Shown one piece after another: positions 44,575-56,181 of a stretch of DNA of 64,000 bases. A model generated the notes under the pieces. It did no database searches. It was not told the DNA's origin and worked only from the letters and a program-made list of their open reading frames with translations. Each line of letters opens with the position of its first letter. Within the stretch, counting starts at the first letter, position 1. This DNA is from Ctena decussata (Eukaryota; Mollusca; Bivalvia; Lucinida; Lucinidae). The stretch spans positions 20,918,102 through 20,982,101 of the forward strand of contig OZ022501.1 in NCBI GenBank assembly GCA_963989385.1, given 5' to 3'. A program made the translations under genes and the position numbers.

Positions 44575-44803
44575 ATGAGCCCGCAACACAAGAAAACCAA
44601 CAAAGTGGCATGTGCGCCAGCGGAGATTCAGATCAGCCTGGGCATCCGCCCAGTCTGATCAGAATCTTCGCTGTCCGCATGGGGCTGGCTTACAACAATA
44701 GCTATCCTTAAAGCACACCACAAAGACTCTAATCAGACTGCGCGGATCTGAGTGTTGGCTGGGTGCACATGCCACTTATTTGGTTTTCTCGTGTCAGCAT
44801 TTA
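44575..44803. mobile_element. Palindromic MITE, copy 9
   Basis: The ends are TGAGCCCGCAACACAAGAAA and a degraded TTTTCTCGTGTCAGCATT. Confidence 0.75.
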
Positions 44804-44924
44804 ACTTCTTCAGTGTCGCTAAACCCATAAAGTCTGATAGAAAAGAGATGATGGACTATTTAAAAATAAAATTCTTTTTGTGAGCGGTATATATTTTGCC
44901 CGTTGTTAAAGGCCCTATTGCTCT

Positions 44925-45115
44925 ATCAGCATGAAATATTTTATCGTGAAGTATCGCTGCAAGCATCTCACTACAGTTTCTTCATTGTATATGATCGTGA
45001 TTGGCCGGCTTAGAAAAATTAAAACATCATTGAGGTTCTCATAAAAAGGATTTGAAAAATAGCTAGGTCATTTTAGTTGGCAACTAAAATTACCTACTTT
45101 CGATTTCACAAGTTT
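44925..45115. repeat. Inverted copy of the 15,170 repeat
   Basis: CTATTGCTCTATCAGCATGA opens it and TTTTAGTTGGCAACTAAAAT followed by ACCTACTTTCGATTT closes it. This matches 15,170-15,415 in reverse. Confidence 0.55.
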
Positions 45116-46666
45116 CATAACATGGTAAAAATACAAGATACAAGTGGTAAAAATACAATGTACAGTCGTTTAATAGTTGATAAAATACTATGTAAGGCAA
45201 GGATTCCATTCCCTGTCTCGCTATAGTTTAAGTTAATTGCCCAACGGGGAACCAGAAACGAAAACCAGTTTTTAACGGAGAGGCTTGTCATTTTTTTCTC
45301 TCAAAATATCTTATTTCTTCTTTTTTCCCAGTTATATGACACAAAAAGCACAACAACCGACATATTAACATCAACTCTGAAGGTTGTACCAATTTTATAG
45401 GAAAATTGTATTTCGACGAGTTTTACCAATGATAGGACTATGGAGACTTTAAATCAGTATCTACTCAAATGTTCTGATAGGGTTACTTTTAAATTAATTC
45501 AGTTGTATCTGATTTTTTTCTGTACTGGGTACTTTCCAATCCGTATTATGATAAGAAAACCCCATCTCGCAATTAACGTATTGTTGTATTGCACATTGCA
45601 CTGTTTTAACAAAACCATGATGTTTGTGTTGATCTTTAATTGTTTATAAACATTGTATTTAATGTTTAATGCTAATAAAGTATTTGTATTGTATTGTATT
45701 GTATTGTATTGTATTGTATTGTATTGTATTGTATTGTTTACTGCAAAAAAGTAACCTTAAATATTCGGAGTGTTGATGTACTTAAGAGTCCCGATGTTGT
45801 AGTTAAATGTAATTGTTTACGACAAAATACATGGATGAGTAAAAACATTATGTTCGGTCGAGTTGCCCCTGGCTTTGCGTTCATTGCTCAAAAAGGATGA
45901 TGTATTTTTTTGTGCACAATTATCATCAACTATACATCACTTAAGTCCTCGAAGGCTTTTTTACCACGTTAACAAAATGCGTATTAATCTTTGTTTACTG
46001 TCTCCCGACGGTTATGATGACACTTTACAAAAAATGTCTACTTACAGCGAAGATTGAGCATTATGCACATCGGCTGGTCAGAGCCCTGAATGGTTGAGTG
46101 AACATGATGTTATGAAGGTGAACAACTAATGCCCCATAAACTCCAACGTTGCCTGTTTGATGGGACTCCGTCAGAGATCACCGAGGTTTGATAATAAGGA
46201 GAGGAAGAAAACAAGAAAGATGTACATTCATATATTTGTATTTTCTAGTTACGCAGACAAAATCTTGACTACAGATAGAATTACATTAAAGTATATTTTG
46301 TAAATGTTACACCAAAAAGCATTTAAGAAAATCATTATCAATTCCCACTTTGTATCTATATACATGATAAAAGCCCTTTACAGGTATAAAAAAAACGTGT
46401 ATCAAATATACAAACACAATAAAATTAATTTGCGGCATTTAACGTATTCCCCATATGTTTTTTTTCCATTTACTGTATCAGTTTTACAGTTTTACAGTTT
46501 ATTTTTCTTTGGTAACATAGGCCACTGGCCAAAATTACAAACACAACCGACAAATCAAAAACGAAAACATTTAGACGCTTACATCTTAGTGCAACTATGA
46601 CGGCTTTACAAGGTGGCCAGTATAAAATGATCAAAATGTAATGTATAACTTATAAATAAAGATAAT
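45116..46666. other. Intergenic DNA with (GTATT)n microsatellite
   Basis: The microsatellite is at 45,686-45,737, about ten GTATT units, preceded by AATAAAGTATTT. The arrangement resembles a non-LTR retrotransposon 3' tail. No gene is supported. Confidence 0.5.
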
Positions 46667-46906
46667 TGAGACGAGACACGATAAAATCATCAAAGTGGCA
46701 TGTTCGCCAAGAGCAGACTCGAATCACTCTGGGCATTCGCCCTGTCTGATTAGTCTTTGCTGTGCATGTAGAGCTAGCGTAAGTCCTTAAATACCCTTTA
46801 AGCGCACAGCAAAGACCCTGATCAGACTGGGCGGTTGCCCCGACTGATCTGAGTCTTTGCTGGGCGAACATGCCACTTTGTTGATTTTGTCGTGTCGCGG
46901 CTCAAT
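46667..46906. mobile_element. Palindromic MITE, copy 10
   Basis: The ends are TTGAGACGAGACACGATAAA and TTTTGTCGTGTCGCGGCTCAA. Confidence 0.78.
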
Positions 46907-47577
46907 TATCTTTAGACCAGAACAAATCATAAATTTACACCTCTAACATGGATATGTCGGCGTTAGCCTGAAAGTTTTTTTTCTATGCCTAAAATAGAAA
47001 TCAGTTGGATCTGTAGTTAAAAAAAACCCAAGATGTACAATGTATTGGTATACCACCATGTTTTCCGCCATTTTTTTTCAAAAGGGAACAATTTTCCTGA
47101 CTTCCTTTTTGCTTCCTTGAAGGACGAAGCACTTTCAAAAGGGGTCTACATTAAAAAAAATTCTCTTAGTGGGAAAATTAGTTCCATTACGAGTTGACCC
47201 CATTCATAAGGGAGGCATAAGTGAAGTTTACAGGGTTGCTTCCCCTGGAAGTGAACCTATTCAACTTAAAACAATGTTGTGCAAAAATACAGTTATCAGG
47301 CTACAGATCATCAAACCATAAAACAAATTTAAATCACAAATACGACGCCAAAAACGTCAAAATAAAGATAAAAATATTTGTCGAAAGTCCTGCTGCGTTA
47401 CCACAATGTTTCTCTGTTTTGCTAGTTGGCAATGGAGTAGTGTACTTGGTTTCTGGGTCCAAGAATATTTTTGCTTCGCATCGATCCGGCTGTTCCGAGG
47501 ATGTCTGATCCCGTATTATCTCGGAGTATACAGTCGTCCAAAACTTCGTCTTCTCTTTCACCACAGTTGCTCTGCAA
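46907..47577. other. No gene seen
   Basis: AT-rich. The overlapping short frames on both strands show no family resemblance. Confidence 0.4.
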
Positions 47578-47814
47578 TATTGAGCCGGACACGAGAAAAT
47601 CAAGTGGTTGTGTGCCCAGCGAAGACTCAGATCAGCCTGGGTATTCACCCAGTCTGTTCAGACTCTTCGTCAAGCGCTTATAGGGTAGCTATGGGTCAAA
47701 GCTAGCTCCATGCGGACAGCAAACACTCTGATCAGACTGGGCGGATGCCCAGGCTGACGAAACTTCGCTGGGCGCACAACCACTTTGTTTGTTTTCTTGT
47801 GTCCCGGCTCATAT
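47578..47814. mobile_element. Palindromic MITE, copy 11
   Basis: The ends are ATTGAGCCGGACACGAGAAA and TTTCTTGTGTCCCGGCTCATAT. Confidence 0.8.
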
Positions 47815-48467
47815 GACAATTGCGTGACGTATTTTATGACACCTTGCTTCCATATGAGAGTCATAAGTCCTGTTACAAACGCTTCCATATTTAATTATAG
47901 CAAGCAAATTGTACCTTATAAGTATCAAACAAAGTATACATACATGTTACGAGCACAGTTTTCCAGAACTGAAGTGAAAATTGCATTTTGGGTCTTAGTT
48001 GCTATAGCCATATATTTGTAAATCAACCCACATTTTATCATCCAACGTGCATATTGAGCAGCTTTTCATAACTAATTGTTATGATGTTTTACCACTTGTA
48101 TGACTATGGCGACTTTAATATGGATGAAAGGAAATGACAATATTTACATTCATGATGTATTTATTGAAAAGCCATAACGTAAGCTATTGGAAAGCAATGT
48201 AGTTTGCATTCCAATAATTATTTTGAGCCACGCGATGTCACATGACTTTTAATGACGTCAAAATAAACCATGACTCTACAATCTGCTTGGACGTCGGCGA
48301 CTTCATGACGTCATTTACGCTGTTCCGCTTTTTGCTAAAAAACTGCATGTAAATGTTTCACTGCTTCAGTTTTAGGGCTTAAAGCTTATATAAGAATTTC
48401 ATCAAGGTTTGATTGAAACGAATGTAAATATAAGCAATGAAGTTATTTTTTTCCGATGTTTATTGAC

Positions 48468-48574
48468 GTGTAAACTACATTGGGTCACTAACAAAGTTTA
48501 CATGAGCTCTTCGAGTTTCATTCACTCTACACGACCCCCCCCCCCCCCCCCCCCCCCCATGTAGTTTACACTTT
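48468..48574. repeat. Small hairpin-ended element enclosing a 24-base poly-C run
   Basis: GTGTAAACTACAT (48468) and ATGTAGTTTACAC (about 48,559-48,571) are inverted copies. Between them C24 lies at 48535-48558. The poly-C length is unreliable in most assemblies. Confidence 0.5.
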
Positions 48575-48627
48575 TGATAAACCTCAGAAAAATGAAATTC
48601 ATTTCTTAAATAAATGATAAAACTTAC

Positions 48628-48719
48628 ACAAGATAAATGTGGCCAATGGGGCGAGCTGGAGCAAACCATCTAAACACAGCGGAATCTAGAGGCGTGTATC
48701 TCTTGTGACTCAAGGAACT
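48628..48719 (-). CDS. Reeler-domain gene, downstream exon (minus strand)
   Basis: On the minus strand the acceptor GTTTCAG is followed by 30 codons and two bases up to donor T/GTAAGT. The translation runs from SSLSHKRYTPLD to FRWFAPARPIGHIYL. The pattern (hydrophobic)-x-W-x-A-P-x(3-5)-G-x-(hydrophobic) is the end of a Reeler domain. It starts in phase 0 and ends in phase 2. The residues before it in the same open frame (48,720-49,028) do not look like a Reeler domain, so the splice site is preferred. I infer that it belongs with the exon at 56182-56380. Confidence 0.5.
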
Positions 48720-49431
48720 CTGAAACAGTCGTACATGTATTGTAACGTGAGAGTTTGAGGCGCCTACGATATTGTAGAACTTAAGTTGGTTGTATACATA
48801 AAATAGATCTTCCCGAAACAAAGCGGATACCTTCTTAATGTCGTTTTTCACAAGTTCGAAAAGATAAAGTTGGAAAACAAAATGACCTGAAGGGATAGAA
48901 TTACTCTCGGTGCACTGAACTACCTTCAGACCTAAATGTATTTTGAATTTTAGAGCTCTGTACCGCAAATTACGCTTTTGATCTTTCCAGTATCTTGTTA
49001 TCATAAGCATGTATCTCATTTTTATCATTTAATCAAACTGAACAAAAAAATATGCCACGTTTTGATGAAATACCTTACATTTATTTTTATAATTCAGAAT
49101 GTTCTATCAATCACAAAGCCAAACCTAAAGACGAGGCGGCACAAATGAGCAGCCTCATCTGTTGCCCTCGGGTCTTTGAATTTTCCATCTGAGAGAGCTC
49201 AGACGAAACATTTTTGTTAAACTTGCAGATATAAATTCTGCCGTGTGCTTTGTTGGTTTTGAGGCCCTTGTCCAACTCCAGCCTACACACATACACATAA
49301 GATTACGTACGATATTGCCTTTTAAGTTTGTCAACAAGACGGCCAGGTATTAATGTAGGCACACCCTATCTTAACCCAAAATGTTACAAATAACGGAGTA
49401 CGCATTTTTAAGCGCAGCTTGTGTACAGATA

Positions 49432-49960
49432 TTCTAGCGGGTACACAACGTTGAAATGGCGTCGTATTGACCTCGCATCGCAATCGGAACACCGCTCGGC
49501 CAATTCCGTGAATCAACCTCGGATGTATGACGTGGGACTACTTACGTCACACGACGGTTGTTAGGAACAACGATATAAACAAAGATGGCCGCACTGTCGC
49601 ACCGAGTAAATAATAAAATGAGAAGAAGCAAATGTCTCGTCATTAATAATTGACTATTTTGTTTTAACAACAACAAAGCATCAAATGAATGTCCGTGCAA
49701 CAGCTGTAAAAGGTCGCAGGTCGAGAATTAATTCATTCGTAGACCTAGAGATCTACGGCTTCGGCGTATACTTTCGGCCGAACAACAAAATGTTGGATTT
49801 TGCTGCATATTGCTCCGCCTTACATACGCCCGAGGTCTGATTCATGGAATTGGCCGAGGAGTTCTGAATACTCGCATCGATGTCAATATGACGCCATTTT
49901 GACGTCGCGTCAACGTAAGTACGACGTAATTTCGACTTCATGTGCCTGTTTGGAAATTGG
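49432..49960. repeat. CpG/ACGT-rich repeat interrupted by a TIR element
   Basis: The left part is AGCGGGTACACAACGTTGAA..CCTCGCATCG (to 49480). The right part resumes CTCGCATCGATGTCAATATG..TCATGTGCCTG (from 49871). It is the same family as 7,894-8,112. Confidence 0.6.
49481..49870. mobile_element. 390-bp TIR element nested in the CpG repeat
   Basis: The left end contains CTCGGCCAATTCCGTGAATC. The right end contains GATTCATGGAATTGGCCGAG, so about 35-40 bp of terminal inverted repeat is present. The 9 bp CTCGCATCG lies on both sides (49472-49480 and 49871-49879). The size of the duplication fits hAT (8 bp) or Mutator-like (9 bp) elements. There is no coding sequence. Confidence 0.7.
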
Positions 49961-50677
49961 ATGGGATAGGATGTACTGTATGTTTTGTAAAATAAATGTA
50001 TGTCTTACGTTTAGTCTGTTGTTACACGACATGGGTTTAAGATGTTGCTCTCCTGGCAGTAGTTTAAACACCCCGACCGGCTTTTTCTGTTCGTCTGTGT
50101 TACAATTATGGGCCCTTCGAGCTTGAATGAATATTCCCCCGATATAAAAACCACGAAGCGCACTCACCGTCACTGAAACGATACAAGTTTGAAACATGTC
50201 CAATACGAAAAACTAAAACAAAACAAAAACATAATAAGAAATAAAATAAATGGATGAATGAATAAACAAGAGGACCAACCAACGTGACATCAATTGCTTA
50301 CCGAGCCCATTAAGATAACTTACTCAAGCTGGAAATGCTACACATCTCGCTCTGATACAGGACAACTGGGCGATGCTACACAACTATTTTCATACATCTA
50401 AGCCAAGTGGTTCTGAAGACGAAGATTTTTTTTTATTTTTATCTCCTACGCATTTCTATTGTCCAAACCCAAGATCCCATGGGGCAGGTCCATTTTGGAC
50501 CCTGGGGCCACCATTTGAACGAACTTGGTAAAGGACCACTAGACATTGCTACATACCAAATTTCAAGCACCTGAGCCTAGTAGTTCATGAGAAGAATTTT
50601 TTAAGTGCATGTATATTTTAGTTTTGAACCCCAAATCCCCCGCAGCAGGGCGGTTTTTGACCATGAGTTGTTTTGGT

Positions 50678-51586
50678 TACGAGGGGTGCTCAGAAAGTTC
50701 TGATTCTCGCCGCATAACTTTGTTAAGTGGCATACTAGGAACAAATGCTTTGCATGTATCGAAAGCACTTAATTTTGCCTTTACAGTGATACCAAAAAAT
50801 ATACACGGATATATTTTCTTATTGACTTGCAATTGCATTTTGTTAGACCCCAGTCATATCACTGGGTTAAATTCATATGTGAATTTATCTTCAGAGTGTC
50901 ATTCAAGTAAAAAATCATTGTAATACAATATGAATTTTTGTCAATTGTTTGGCAATCACTGCCTTCAATATCAATTTAAAAGTTATAGGTAGCGAAGTTC
51001 AACGTTACCGATTCATTCCCTGCAAAGCAATGCGCAGTTCTTATGGCGTTATTGAAATCGACGTCAACGTCATTTTCGAAGATTGTAATTTCGTCTTTTA
51101 TATTTATTGTAATTTTTCGACAGTTTTGAATTGGACCATGCAAAAGCTCGTTCTGACAAGATTTTGATTGCTAGAGCATTTGTTTTCGTTACAAAATTTT
51201 AATAATTTTTGTTGAAAGGGGAATTGATTACCACATAAAATGCAGATATAATCAAAATTCAGGGGACAGTATGGAACATAGATTAAATATAATACAAAAC
51301 ACAGTTGCCTGGGGACTATGTTTAAGAAGCAATGATGAAAAAAAGAAATAAAATAAAGATTGCTCATATATGAATTATAACCTTCTAAAGTAAAATTTTC
51401 CAGTGGCTGTAGTGTATACCTCTTTCAAAGTCGTTCAAAAATGTGTCCTTTAGAAAATACACTTTGCGTTTCCAGAGTCTTCCAGACATATCACAGCTTT
51501 AAATTTTTTCGCTATGAGAAGTTCTGTCTTTATGGTGCTAACCGAAATATGACGTCACGAACAGAACTTTCTGAACATCCCTCGTA
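50678..51586. mobile_element. Mariner-ended non-autonomous element
   Basis: The left end TACGAGGGGTGCTCAGAAAG and the right end CTTTCTGAACATCCCTCGTA are inverted copies over about 28 bp. The outermost TA fits Tc1/mariner insertion. There is no transposase frame. Confidence 0.68.
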
Positions 51587-51589
51587 TAA

Positions 51590-52070
51590 AGGCACTTTCG
51601 GACAATATTTCGGTCTACATCGAGCCGTCTCCCAGAGAGAAAGAGAAACGAAAGGGGAGGGGGAAAATGTCAAAACAACCTCCAACCGCAAGCACAGCAG
51701 GCTCTTGCTCTGTTATAAACCAAATGAGAAGGACGCTCCAGCCGGGCCGCGTAGCGCAGTCGGTAGGGCGCCTGACTTGTAAGCCAGAGGTCCTGGGTTC
51801 GATACCCTATTCGGCGACTGATTTTCATTTCCCCTTCAGCTGATTCAAGAAGGGCAGTTTTCAGTTACTGGTGAAAGTAAGTGCACTTAGTACTGTTTAA
51901 CCGCTTAGGAGGTCTAAGCCTGTCCAGAAATAGTGTGGTTAGGTTAACTGACCGTACCGACATGACCATAGCTGTTTACCGTGGACGTTAAACAATAACA
52001 CACCAACAACATGAAGGACGCTCCGGCACTGAAAATTACCCAGCACCATCGCCCGACCCGACGATCCCCT
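51590..52070. repeat. CAGCACCATCGC repeat, split by a SINE
   Basis: It contains CATCGAGCCGTCTCCCAGAG, GCAAGCACAGCAGGCTC and GGACGCTCC, then the SINE at 51741, then CCCAGCACCATCGCCCGACC. It matches 10,370-10,618. Confidence 0.6.
51741..52012 (+). mobile_element. tRNA-Thr-like SINE, copy A
   Basis: The head is GCCGGGCCGCGTAGCGCAGT, with box A (TAGCGCAGTCGG), a CTTGTAA anticodon loop (TGT) and box B (GGTTCGATACC). The body ends TGTTTACCGTGGACGTTAAA followed by an AACA-rich tail. It is flanked by GAAGGACGCTCC (51728-51739 and 52013-52024). Confidence 0.85.
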
Positions 52071-52259
52071 ACTTGGTAGGATCAGCTATACCAGATTTCA
52101 TATTTCGATGTTTCAAACCAAGGATCACTAGGGGCGGGGCCATTTTGGACCCTTGGGCTTCCAATTGAACGGAACTGATTAAGAACCACTAGCCAATATA
52201 ACATTCCAACATTCAAGCATTTGAGCCAAGCGGTTCTGAAGATGAAGGTTTTTAATATT

Positions 52260-52505
52260 TATATGAGCCGCGACACGACAAAACCAACAATGTGGTTGTG
52301 CGCCCAGCACAGACTCAGATCAGCATGGGCATCCGCCCGGTCTGATCAGAGTCTTCGCTGTTCGCATGAAGGTTGCTTAGACCCTTAGCTACCCTTTAAG
52401 CGCTTAACGAAGATTTTGATCAGACTGAGCGGATGCCCAGGCTGATCTGAGTCTGCGCTGGGCGCACAACCACATTGTTGGTTTTGTCGTGTCGCGGCTC
52501 ATATA
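52260..52505. mobile_element. Palindromic MITE, copy 12
   Basis: The ends are ATATGAGCCGCGACACGACA and TTGTCGTGTCGCGGCTCATAT, among the best-preserved copies. Confidence 0.88.
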
Positions 52506-53100
52506 TATATTTCTATGGATCGATCTCAGGACCTCCTGGGGTAGTGGCCATTTTGGACCCTGGTGCCATTTTTGAACAAAGTCGGTAATGAACACGACCC
52601 TGGGGCCACTTTTGAACAAACTCGGTAATGAAGCACTTGGCAATGTAACGTACCCAATTTCAGCCATCAAAGCCTGGCAGCTCTTATAAAGAAAATTTTA
52701 AAGTTTATCTGTTTTCGGAAACAAAGTTCCCCGTCATAGGACCGTTTGGACTCTGGGGCCACTATCTGAACGAATATGGAAACGGTCCACGTTGCAATGC
52801 TTCATAATAAAAGTCAAGTATCGGAGCCAAGTTGTTGGAAAGAAAAGGATTTTTGAATACTTCCTATGTATTTCTATGGTCCAAATCCAAGATTGCCTGG
52901 GGAGGGACCATTGCGGACCTTGGGCCACAATTTTAAAATACTTGGTAAAGGACCATTTGGCAATGCTACAGACTAAATTAAAAAAATATCTGAGCAAAGT
53001 TGCTCTGAAAAAGAAGATTTTGAATATTTTCTTATGTATTTCTATTGCAAACCTATGACCCAAGGGGCAGGCCATTTTGGACCCCGAGGGTACCGTTTGA

Positions 53101-53360
53101 TTGATTTGATAATTAACGTCCACGGTAAACAGCTATGGTCAAATCGGGACGGTCAGTTAACCTAACCTATTTCTGGGCAGGCTTAGACTTCCTAAGCGGT
53201 TAACCAGTATTAAGTGCACATACTTTCGCCAGCAACTGACAACTGGCCTTCTTGAATCAGCGGAAGGAGACACGAAAGTATGTGGCCAGACCGGGTTTCG
53301 AACCCAGGGCCTATGACTTACCAGTCAGGTGCCCTACCGACTGTGCCACGCGGCCCGGCT
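53101..53360 (-). mobile_element. tRNA-Thr-like SINE, copy B
   Basis: It is the reverse complement of copy A: TTAACGTCCACGGTAAACAG on the left, and the tRNA head ending CGCGGCCCGGCT on the right. It is flanked by the perfect 13 bp duplication GGGTACCGTTTGA (53088-53100 and 53361-53373). Confidence 0.88.
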
Positions 53361-54341
53361 GGGTACCGTTTGAACAAATTTGGCAAAGGACCACTGGGTT
53401 AAATTACATACCAATTTCAAGTATCTGGGCCAAGAGGGTCCGAAGAAGATTTATATATTTATACATATTTTCCTATGTATTTCTATGGTTCATACCCAGG
53501 ACGCTTTGGGACGAGGCCATTTTGGATCCTGATACCAACATTAAAACAGACTTGGTGAAGGACCACTAGGCAATGCTATACACCTAGTTTCAAGCATCCA
53601 AGCCTAGCGGTTCTTAAGTTGCTGTAGAAGATTTTTAATTATATTTCAAGTTCGAACCTCCCCCCGCCCCCTAATGCAGGGCTGTTTTTAACCCTGGGTT
53701 ACCATTTGAACACATGTTTTGGACATCTACCACGCAATGCTTCATACCAAATTTCAAGCATCAGAGCCAAGGTTCTGAAGAAAATTTTTTGAATATTTTC
53801 TGTATTTATATGGTTCAGAACCCAGGACCGGGCCATTTTGGACCCTGGGACCACTACTTAAACAAACTTTGTAAAGGACCAGCAGGCAATGCTACATACC
53901 AAATTTCAAGCATCTGAGCCAAGAGGTTCTTAATACTAAAACACCCGCCGTAGGGCCTTCTTAGATCCCGGGACCAACATTTGAACAAACTTCGTCAATG
54001 CTTCATACCAAATATCAAAGCCCTAGGTCTAACGGTTTCAGAGAAGATGTCATCTAAAGCAAAAGGTTAACGGACGGAGGACGACGACTGGCGGAAAGTG
54101 ATCAAAATAGCTCTACCGAGACCTCGTCTCGATGAGCTGATAAATAAAAAGGGCCATAATGACCCCGGTTCGCTCACCTGATCAATATTTTACAAATGAA
54201 ATGGTAGATTCATGTAATTTCGCTGGTTGTCCTGTTTATCTAACTACCAAGATAAAATTATAAGATCAACAAAGTAAGTCATGGGTCTGACAAAAATCAT
54301 CCCAGTATGTTTTTTTCCTTTTTTAGCTCTTGCGGTCTTCA

Positions 54342-54518
54342 TGATCCGCCCAGTCTGATCAGAGTCTTCGCTGTCCGCATGAAGGTACCTTAGATCCTTC
54401 GCTACCATTTGAGCACTTAACTAAGAGCCTGCTCAAACTGGGTGGAAGCCGAGGCTGATCTGAGTCTGCGCTGGGCGCACAACCACATTGTTGGTTTTGT
54501 CGTGTCGCGGCTCATTTA
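54342..54518. mobile_element. Palindromic MITE, left-truncated (copy 13)
   Basis: It starts inside the family at GATCCGCCCAGTCTGATCAG and ends TTTTGTCGTGTCGCGGCTCAT. Confidence 0.75.
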
Positions 54519-55390
54519 AACAATTTTGTAGAAGGTAACACAATTAACTTTTCTGTGAAATGATTTCAAAATCCGTTTAGGAGGAGAAGTTGTTTAAAAG
54601 ATTTTCTACTTTGAGCTCTGGCCGCCATCTTGTTCAGAGGAAGTGGAACGGTTTGATCGAGTTTGGTAAAGGGTCACATTAGGAAATTATTCAGTGAAAT
54701 TATATCAAAATGTTCTTAGGGTGACCCGCTACCCTGATCGACCAAACCGTTCCACTTCCTCTGAAATATAGGTTCAGGTCACATTACCAACATGGCCACC
54801 ACTCCCATATATAATATATTATATGGTCAAAGCCTTTAAAAATCTTCTCCAGAACCAATTGACGGATGGCCTCGAAGCTTAGTATGTATCATCGCTCTTC
54901 AAGTACTACAAAGATCGTTCAAATGATGACCTTGAGATGACCTTGAACTTTTAAGGCAAGGTCAAATTTGGTTCCTGGTGCTTTCATAAGGGACAATGCT
55001 AGAACATAACTGCTCAGGGAAATGACAGAAGATTTTGGCAAAATTTGTTATACGAGTCAACTAAATGAGTACACGAATTTTGAGGACAAGGGATAAAAGT
55101 CATTATTTTGACCTTTCAACAAAGTCTCTCATATGGCGACAATTTCAAACATATCCTGAAAAGCCATCGGGCCAATTGTAACCAAATTTCCTATAGAACC
55201 TTCAAGGGATACTGGGAACGAAACTTTGTGCAAACGGTCTCGGTCACATGGCCACTTAGGCCTCCAAGCCCATATGCTAAAACCTTTAAAAATCTTCTCT
55301 AGAACCAATTGGAGGATGGCATTGAAACTAGGTATGTAGCAACCCTTAAAAATGCACTAGAACCGAAAGACTGGTGGCCTTTAAACCTTG

Positions 55391-55636
55391 TATATGAGCC
55401 GCGACACGAGAAAACCAACAGTGTGGTTGTGCGCCCAGCGCAGACTCAGATCAGGCTGGGCATCCGCCCAGTCTGATCTGAGTCTTCGCTGTCCGCATGA
55501 AGGTAGCTTAGACCCTTAGCTACCCTTTAAGCGCTTAGTGAAGAGTCTGATCAGACTGGGTGGATGCCAAGGCTGATCTGAGTCTGCACTGGGCGCACAA
55601 CCACTTTGTTGGTTTTCTCGTGTCGCGGCTCATATA
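55391..55636. mobile_element. Palindromic MITE, copy 14
   Basis: The ends are TATATGAGCCGCGACACGAG and TTCTCGTGTCGCGGCTCATAT. Confidence 0.88.
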
Positions 55637-56181
55637 GCTTTGGGCACTAGAAATCTATCAAGTTTATTCAAATGATGACCTTGCATTGACCGTGATTTGT
55701 TTTGCAGCAAGGTCAAATTTTGCTTTTTGGAGTATTTATGTGAAATTTTTTACACATATTTTTCAAGATTTTTTGTATATCCGATAAATTAAATGAGTAC
55801 TGGAAGATTTCTTAGTACCATAGGTCAAGGCCATTTATTCGCCTTTGACCACGGTCACTCATACGTGTATTCAAACAATTTCAGACGTCTCTGCCAAACG
55901 AAGCGACTGAGCTGATTGATGGAACCTCCACGGGTCAGGGAAACGACCGTTTGCTTGAATGGTTCTTGTCATATGACTAAAATGCCCCTCTTGCCCATAT
56001 ATGGCAAAAAGCTTTATAATTATTTTCCCAAATGGTTCCTGACATTAAAACTGATATGCAGCATGACCCTAGATTGACCTTTTGACACATGTGATCAATT
56101 CAGGGCCTCATGGCCCTCTCGTCTGGTTTCCTCGCCAACCGACATTCAGCATTCTAATAATCAGTTTCATGTAGCATTTAC

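Larger units (their letters stand above)
50262..54143. repeat. Tandem ~175-bp-unit repeat element with several later insertions
   Basis: The head is AACAAGAGGACCAACC and the tail is CTACCGAGACCTCGTCTCGATGAGCTGA. Units carry TATGTATTTCTATGGTCCAA, CCATTTTGGACCCTGGGGCC, GAACAAACTTGGTAAAGGACCA and CATACCAAATTTCAAGCATC. At least four other elements sit inside it (50,678; about 51,590 with its SINE; 52,260; 53,101). Frames here are repeat translations, not genes. Confidence 0.7.
54146..56130. repeat. Two GGGCCAT-headed repeats facing each other
   Basis: The left head is AAAGGGCCATAATGACCCCGG with GCTCACCTGATC. The right end is ATTCAGGGCCTCATGGCCCT, the reverse complement of the head at 21,406. The body has CAAGGTCAAATTT and AAATCTTCTCCAGAACCAAT motifs. 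Two MITEs (54,342 and 55,391) lie within. Confidence 0.6.

Noticed and set aside
46120..46240. Minus-strand VISDGVPSNRQRWSLWGI as a possible next Reeler exon, behind a pyrimidine-rich tract
   Set aside because: There is no AG acceptor between the tract and the frame, and the required phase 2 start is not met.
48720..49028. Open frame continuing upstream of the Reeler exon on the minus strand, including KVVQCTESNSIPSGHF
   Set aside because: It lacks Reeler middle-domain features apart from one Cys-containing stretch, and a good splice acceptor separates it from the supported exon. I could not establish splice borders for a central Reeler exon here.
51745..51816. Genuine tRNA-Thr gene
   Set aside because: The acceptor and T stems do not pair well, and the same head with the same body recurs at 53,101 and 60,176, so it is a SINE.
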